In this document: piece after piece, positions 60,465 through 64,000 of the stretch
How the letters are laid out: each line of letters begins with the position of its first letter
How positions within the stretch are numbered: the stretch's first letter is position 1
Source of the DNA: Anoplolepis gracilipes
Taxonomy: Eukaryota > Arthropoda > Insecta > Hymenoptera > Formicidae
Reading direction: 5' to 3'
Assembly (NCBI RefSeq): GCF_047496725.1
Contig: NC_132976.1
Coordinates: forward strand, 9,780,001 to 9,844,000
Length of the DNA stretch: 64,000 bases
Position numbers and translations under genes: made by a program
The notes under the pieces: model-generated
What the model was told of the DNA's origin: nothing
The model's database searches: none
Seen by the model: the letters and a program-made list of their open reading frames with translations, nothing else

Positions 60465-60513
<49 letters not shown>
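60465..60513. repeat. (AT)n microsatellite
   Basis: About 24 AT dinucleotides downstream of the receptor stop codon. Confidence 0.9.
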
Positions 60514-60515
<2 letters not shown>

Positions 60516-63279
60516 GCATAAAGTGTTTTAAAAGTGATTTGAAAATAAAATTATATCTGAGAAAGTATTTTTTTATGTATATTGGAATCTTGTTCTTAAG
60601 AATTGAATTTCTTATTACTCGTATATAAAATTAGTGCTTTTCCATTTGATTGAATCTTGTGTATATGTACAAATATTTAAAACGTTCTTTAATCCAGAAA
60701 AAAATTCTGAGTTAAATAAAGTATGCGATTAATTAAGGATTAACATTTCTGTCGATGATTGATTCTTAAACTTCATTCGTCCATCATTGTTACTATTAAA
60801 GCAACAAATATATGAAATATTCTTCCAACGATCTCTCGATGCTGCTGTTAACGAAACGTCTACAACGCACTTACAGATATTTTCATTTTACGTGACAGAA
60901 TTATAATTGCTCAAAAAGAAGCAAAACCAATACGCTTGAAATTACTACAACGCGACAAAAATAACATCAATTTTTTAAATATAAATTATCTATTTTTTAA
61001 TTCAGACACACCACAAGACTTTGATGAATCTTTTATTTCATCTACAAGTATGTGCAAAAACTAAGTTAATTCCTTTGCTTATACATATGATTTAGGTGTT
61101 GTTGTCTTTGATACTTCTCATTATCATAAATATCAATCACCAGTAAAATTGTGTACAGTAGAGGATAAGAAACTCTTTTATAATAGCATTATACTACAAT
61201 ATGTATAGTATAAAAGCAAGGACAAAATCAGAAAAGGATGAAAGAGGACGTGATAGAAAAAAGCGTATACGAGTGTTGCACTTTATGGACGTCGTAAAAT
61301 AGTTGCAAGGCAGCTGTTAATTATTCTAAGCCCCCGTAAAGGCATAAAATATCGAGGGACTCATACTATATAGTATGTGATTTGTTAATATTAATGTTAT
61401 AAAATATTTTTGTTTTCAATTTATAAAATAAAACGGGGGATAAGTGCTCTTAAAATGCTCTTAAATTACTTTAAATTGTTTTAAAATACTACGTTCTTGA
61501 AAAACAAAAAAAATTTAATCTCTTAATTAACAAGGACGTCCATGCTTTGCAATTATTCCGAATTACGCGCTTAATTGTGTGCGAGACATCAAACAAAGTA
61601 CCTATATAACTAGCGTATACTCGGGCATATAAGTTAATTGTGTGAATAATGCGCAAACGGTCTCACTCTCATACTACTGGGACTAAGAATATATATGTAT
61701 ACATGTACTTTAAGCTAGTCAACGAAGTTTGTTTCGCTCGCACAAACCTCTCTTTTACAATCTGCAATTTTCAACGTAGTTCACAGATTTTGAGATTTAC
61801 AGAATTTATAGAATTCAGATAAATAATATAAGCCAAGAACTTGTCAATTAATTATTTTTTTTGTTTTGTTTTTGAGTTTTTTGTTGTTTTCTTTTTTTCT
61901 TTCTTTTTCTCCGAATTTCACACTGCTAAACGAATAATCTTTTAATCTTGATCTAGCATGCACAAAAATAGTATCTTTTTATAGCATCTTGCATCTTTGT
62001 CGGGCGTAAAAGAATTCATTAGCAAAAAGTTCTGCCGAAGAATTGTCGGATATTTGTCCATCATTGTTACAGAATGAGATTTTGTAAGCGATAATATTGC
62101 AGTTTTTAACAATAACAAATTTTAATAAAAGAGAAGATAAATAGTAGGTAATATAAGTCTAATGAGATAAAGAGAGGTAACATATATAGTTTAATATATA
62201 TAGTTTAATTAAGATATAGCAACCACCGAAGTTACGTCCGTAAAAAAAACTTGCTATAGAAATTGTAATATTCTAAATTATGCAAATGGAAAGGCCTGCG
62301 TCATTTTTAAGGTCTTATGGTTATTTTGCAAGTTCAAACAATTTCTGCCGTTCGGTCAGATTTTGTTGTGCAATTACGAAATGAGGGGAAATGAAATTGT
62401 CTTGTTTGTTCTTGCGAAATGATACTTACGAGATTTCGCGACTGCATATTCGCGAAGTTTCCCTATTAAAAACGAGCTTACTCGTACATTATTATTGTTA
62501 TTAAGAGACATGCCACTTAAATATTTAATAATGCATTATATATATTTAGTCTATAATGATATTAAGTTTGTATAAACATAATGAAGAATTGTAAATTACA
62601 ATTGGTAGAAACAGCTTGTAATATTACGCGAATACATGACGCATAGGTTCGTTTGTTTTTAGTTGTACTTTTTTGCAGTTTAAGATTAAACAACTACATA
62701 TGCATAGGTATTGTGCACATTATTTGCAAAAATATTTCATGTTTGAAGAATTTAAACTGACATAATTTTTCAGCAAATTTAAGATTCTGTCTTACATTTC
62801 GTGAATAAATATCATTATCATGATGAACAGTTTACACATGTGCACATGTATCAAAATATTTTGCCGTAGATAAATTTGAAATGAATGATGTTATATCGAG
62901 TTTAATCAAGGAAAAAAAAGAGGCAAATTGTAAAAAGTGCAACTAAAACGAGCTAATATGATTTTACATTCGTAATTCATGTGACATATTCTAATATCGA
63001 AATCTGTATACGTAATACACGTAAGAATTTTAGTGTATTATGTTCACCGTTTAAAATTGTTAGATGAGGAATGTCTTAAAAAATTTTTAACAAGACGATA
63101 GTACAGTACAATTGACAGTACACTAATATATCGCTCAATCAATGGAACTTATCCTGAGCGAAAACATATCGTCGATTAAATTCTGCTCATGCGTCAAATA
63201 ATGAATTTTGTGCTATAAAGATAAAAATTTCATAAATTGATATAGCAAAATATATTTCCTCAATTTTTTAGGAGTATCA

Positions 63280-63336
<57 letters not shown>
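63280..63336. repeat. (AT)n microsatellite with AC/TACA edge
   Basis: Long AT tract running into ACACACATACATACA and further TATATA blocks to about 63385. Confidence 0.9.
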
Positions 63337-63345
<9 letters not shown>

Positions 63346-64000
63346 ATACATATATATATTATATACACATATATATTATATATGTGATTATCTATTTTTG
63401 TTACATATTTATAAATGAAAAAAATATACTATATACCGTGATTGTAATGTATAAAACGAGATTTTAGGAAGAGATGTTTTAAGCACATTGCGTAAAGACT
63501 TTACTGGCCATTTATATATAAATTAGAATTATTATTTTTTATGTACCGTTAACAACGTATATCTTTATCAATTTACCTGATAGAATCTAATCGCATGTAG
63601 AGACTATTTCATGTTTTTTTTATATAATCAAACGATCTTTGTATAATTTAGTTGATTATTTAATATGTATTCTATTACATTTATACTCTACATTTGCATT
63701 ATAGTTTGTTGTTTGAGAAATGAAATAACAGAGAAATGAAGAAGATTGCCCCAGATAAAATTGCATAAGCGATATATTAATCATGACAAAATTAAATGAT
63801 AAAATTATATATATAGCGAAAGCATATTTGTTCTTTCCTCTCTTTGATTTTTTTTTTTTTTTAAATGTAAATGCTATGTAATTCACAATCATTATCTTTA
63901 TTCATGTACGCACATAAATGAGGGCTAAATTTTATAATTATTAACGAGCACGGAACTAATTGCAATCTTAGTGCAATGACTTATGACTTATTAAGAACTC

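Larger units (their letters stand above)
59940..64000. other. 3' UTR of the receptor and intergenic DNA
   Basis: About 4 kb of AT-rich DNA with no gene I can support. A candidate AATAAA lies at 60017-60022, 78 nt after the stop; others follow. (AT)n tracts occur at 60465-60513 and 63280-63335. Small frames (60094, 60371, 63656) lack coding character. Confidence 0.5.

Noticed and set aside
63656..63892. Minus-strand frame of 78 codons with a Lys run
   Set aside because: AT-rich, low-complexity, without recognisable motifs or splice context.

Overview
This is eukaryotic, insect-type nuclear DNA: AT-rich, intron-dense, with short GT-AG introns, many microsatellites and many small inverted-repeat elements. 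The proteins and compact introns fit a hymenopteran, probably an ant. That assignment is my inference from protein character and composition, not from any search. I read nine protein-coding genes and joined their exons by eye; every junction given keeps the reading frame.

Layout. (1) alpha-SNAP, minus strand, 1867-3360. (2) MEIOB-like meiotic OB-fold protein, plus, 4176-7695. (3) SUMF1, the formylglycine-generating enzyme, plus, 8688-10143. (4) A Patched-related (PTCHD3-like) sterol-sensing-domain protein, plus, 11169-17219. (5) METTL3, the catalytic m6A methyltransferase subunit, plus, 18819-20837. (6) A DH-PH RhoGEF of the NET1/ARHGEF3 type, minus, 21567-23641. (7) REXO4-type DEDDh exonuclease, plus, 24347-25184. 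(8) Flavin-containing monooxygenase, plus, 26638-29285. (9) MAGI-type scaffold with two WW and five PDZ domains, plus, 32342-36542. (10) The region ends with a domeless-like cytokine receptor of the JAK/STAT pathway, plus, with a candidate first exon at 41754-41798 and the main coding exons at 50106-59939. Counting alpha-SNAP this makes ten loci: nine on or before MAGI and the receptor.

The genes do not form an operon or one pathway; they are ordinary neighbours. Two pairs are divergent and could share promoter DNA (alpha-SNAP/MEIOB, RhoGEF/REXO4). One pair is convergent (METTL3/RhoGEF), with only about 730 bp between stop codons. GC-rich CT/GA-repeat-bearing islands mark the 5' ends of MAGI (about 30.06-31.6 kb) and the receptor (about 40.8-41.76 kb). 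A third GC-rich island sits inside the receptor's 8.3-kb first intron.

The most notable non-genic content is a set of small foldback or terminal-inverted-repeat elements, several of them multi-copy within this window: a family with TTA target duplications at 3602 and 10704, a TTAAGATCGTCTTAA family at 11446, 29348 and 57554, a third family at 43068 and 51060, and TACCCA-ended hairpins in two MEIOB introns. The most notable genic points are the long reading frame upstream of the receptor's signal peptide, the absence of YxxQ motifs in its tail, an in-frame stop-free intron and an alternative C-terminus in MAGI. I found no CRISPR array, rRNA, convincing tRNA or wholly new system.
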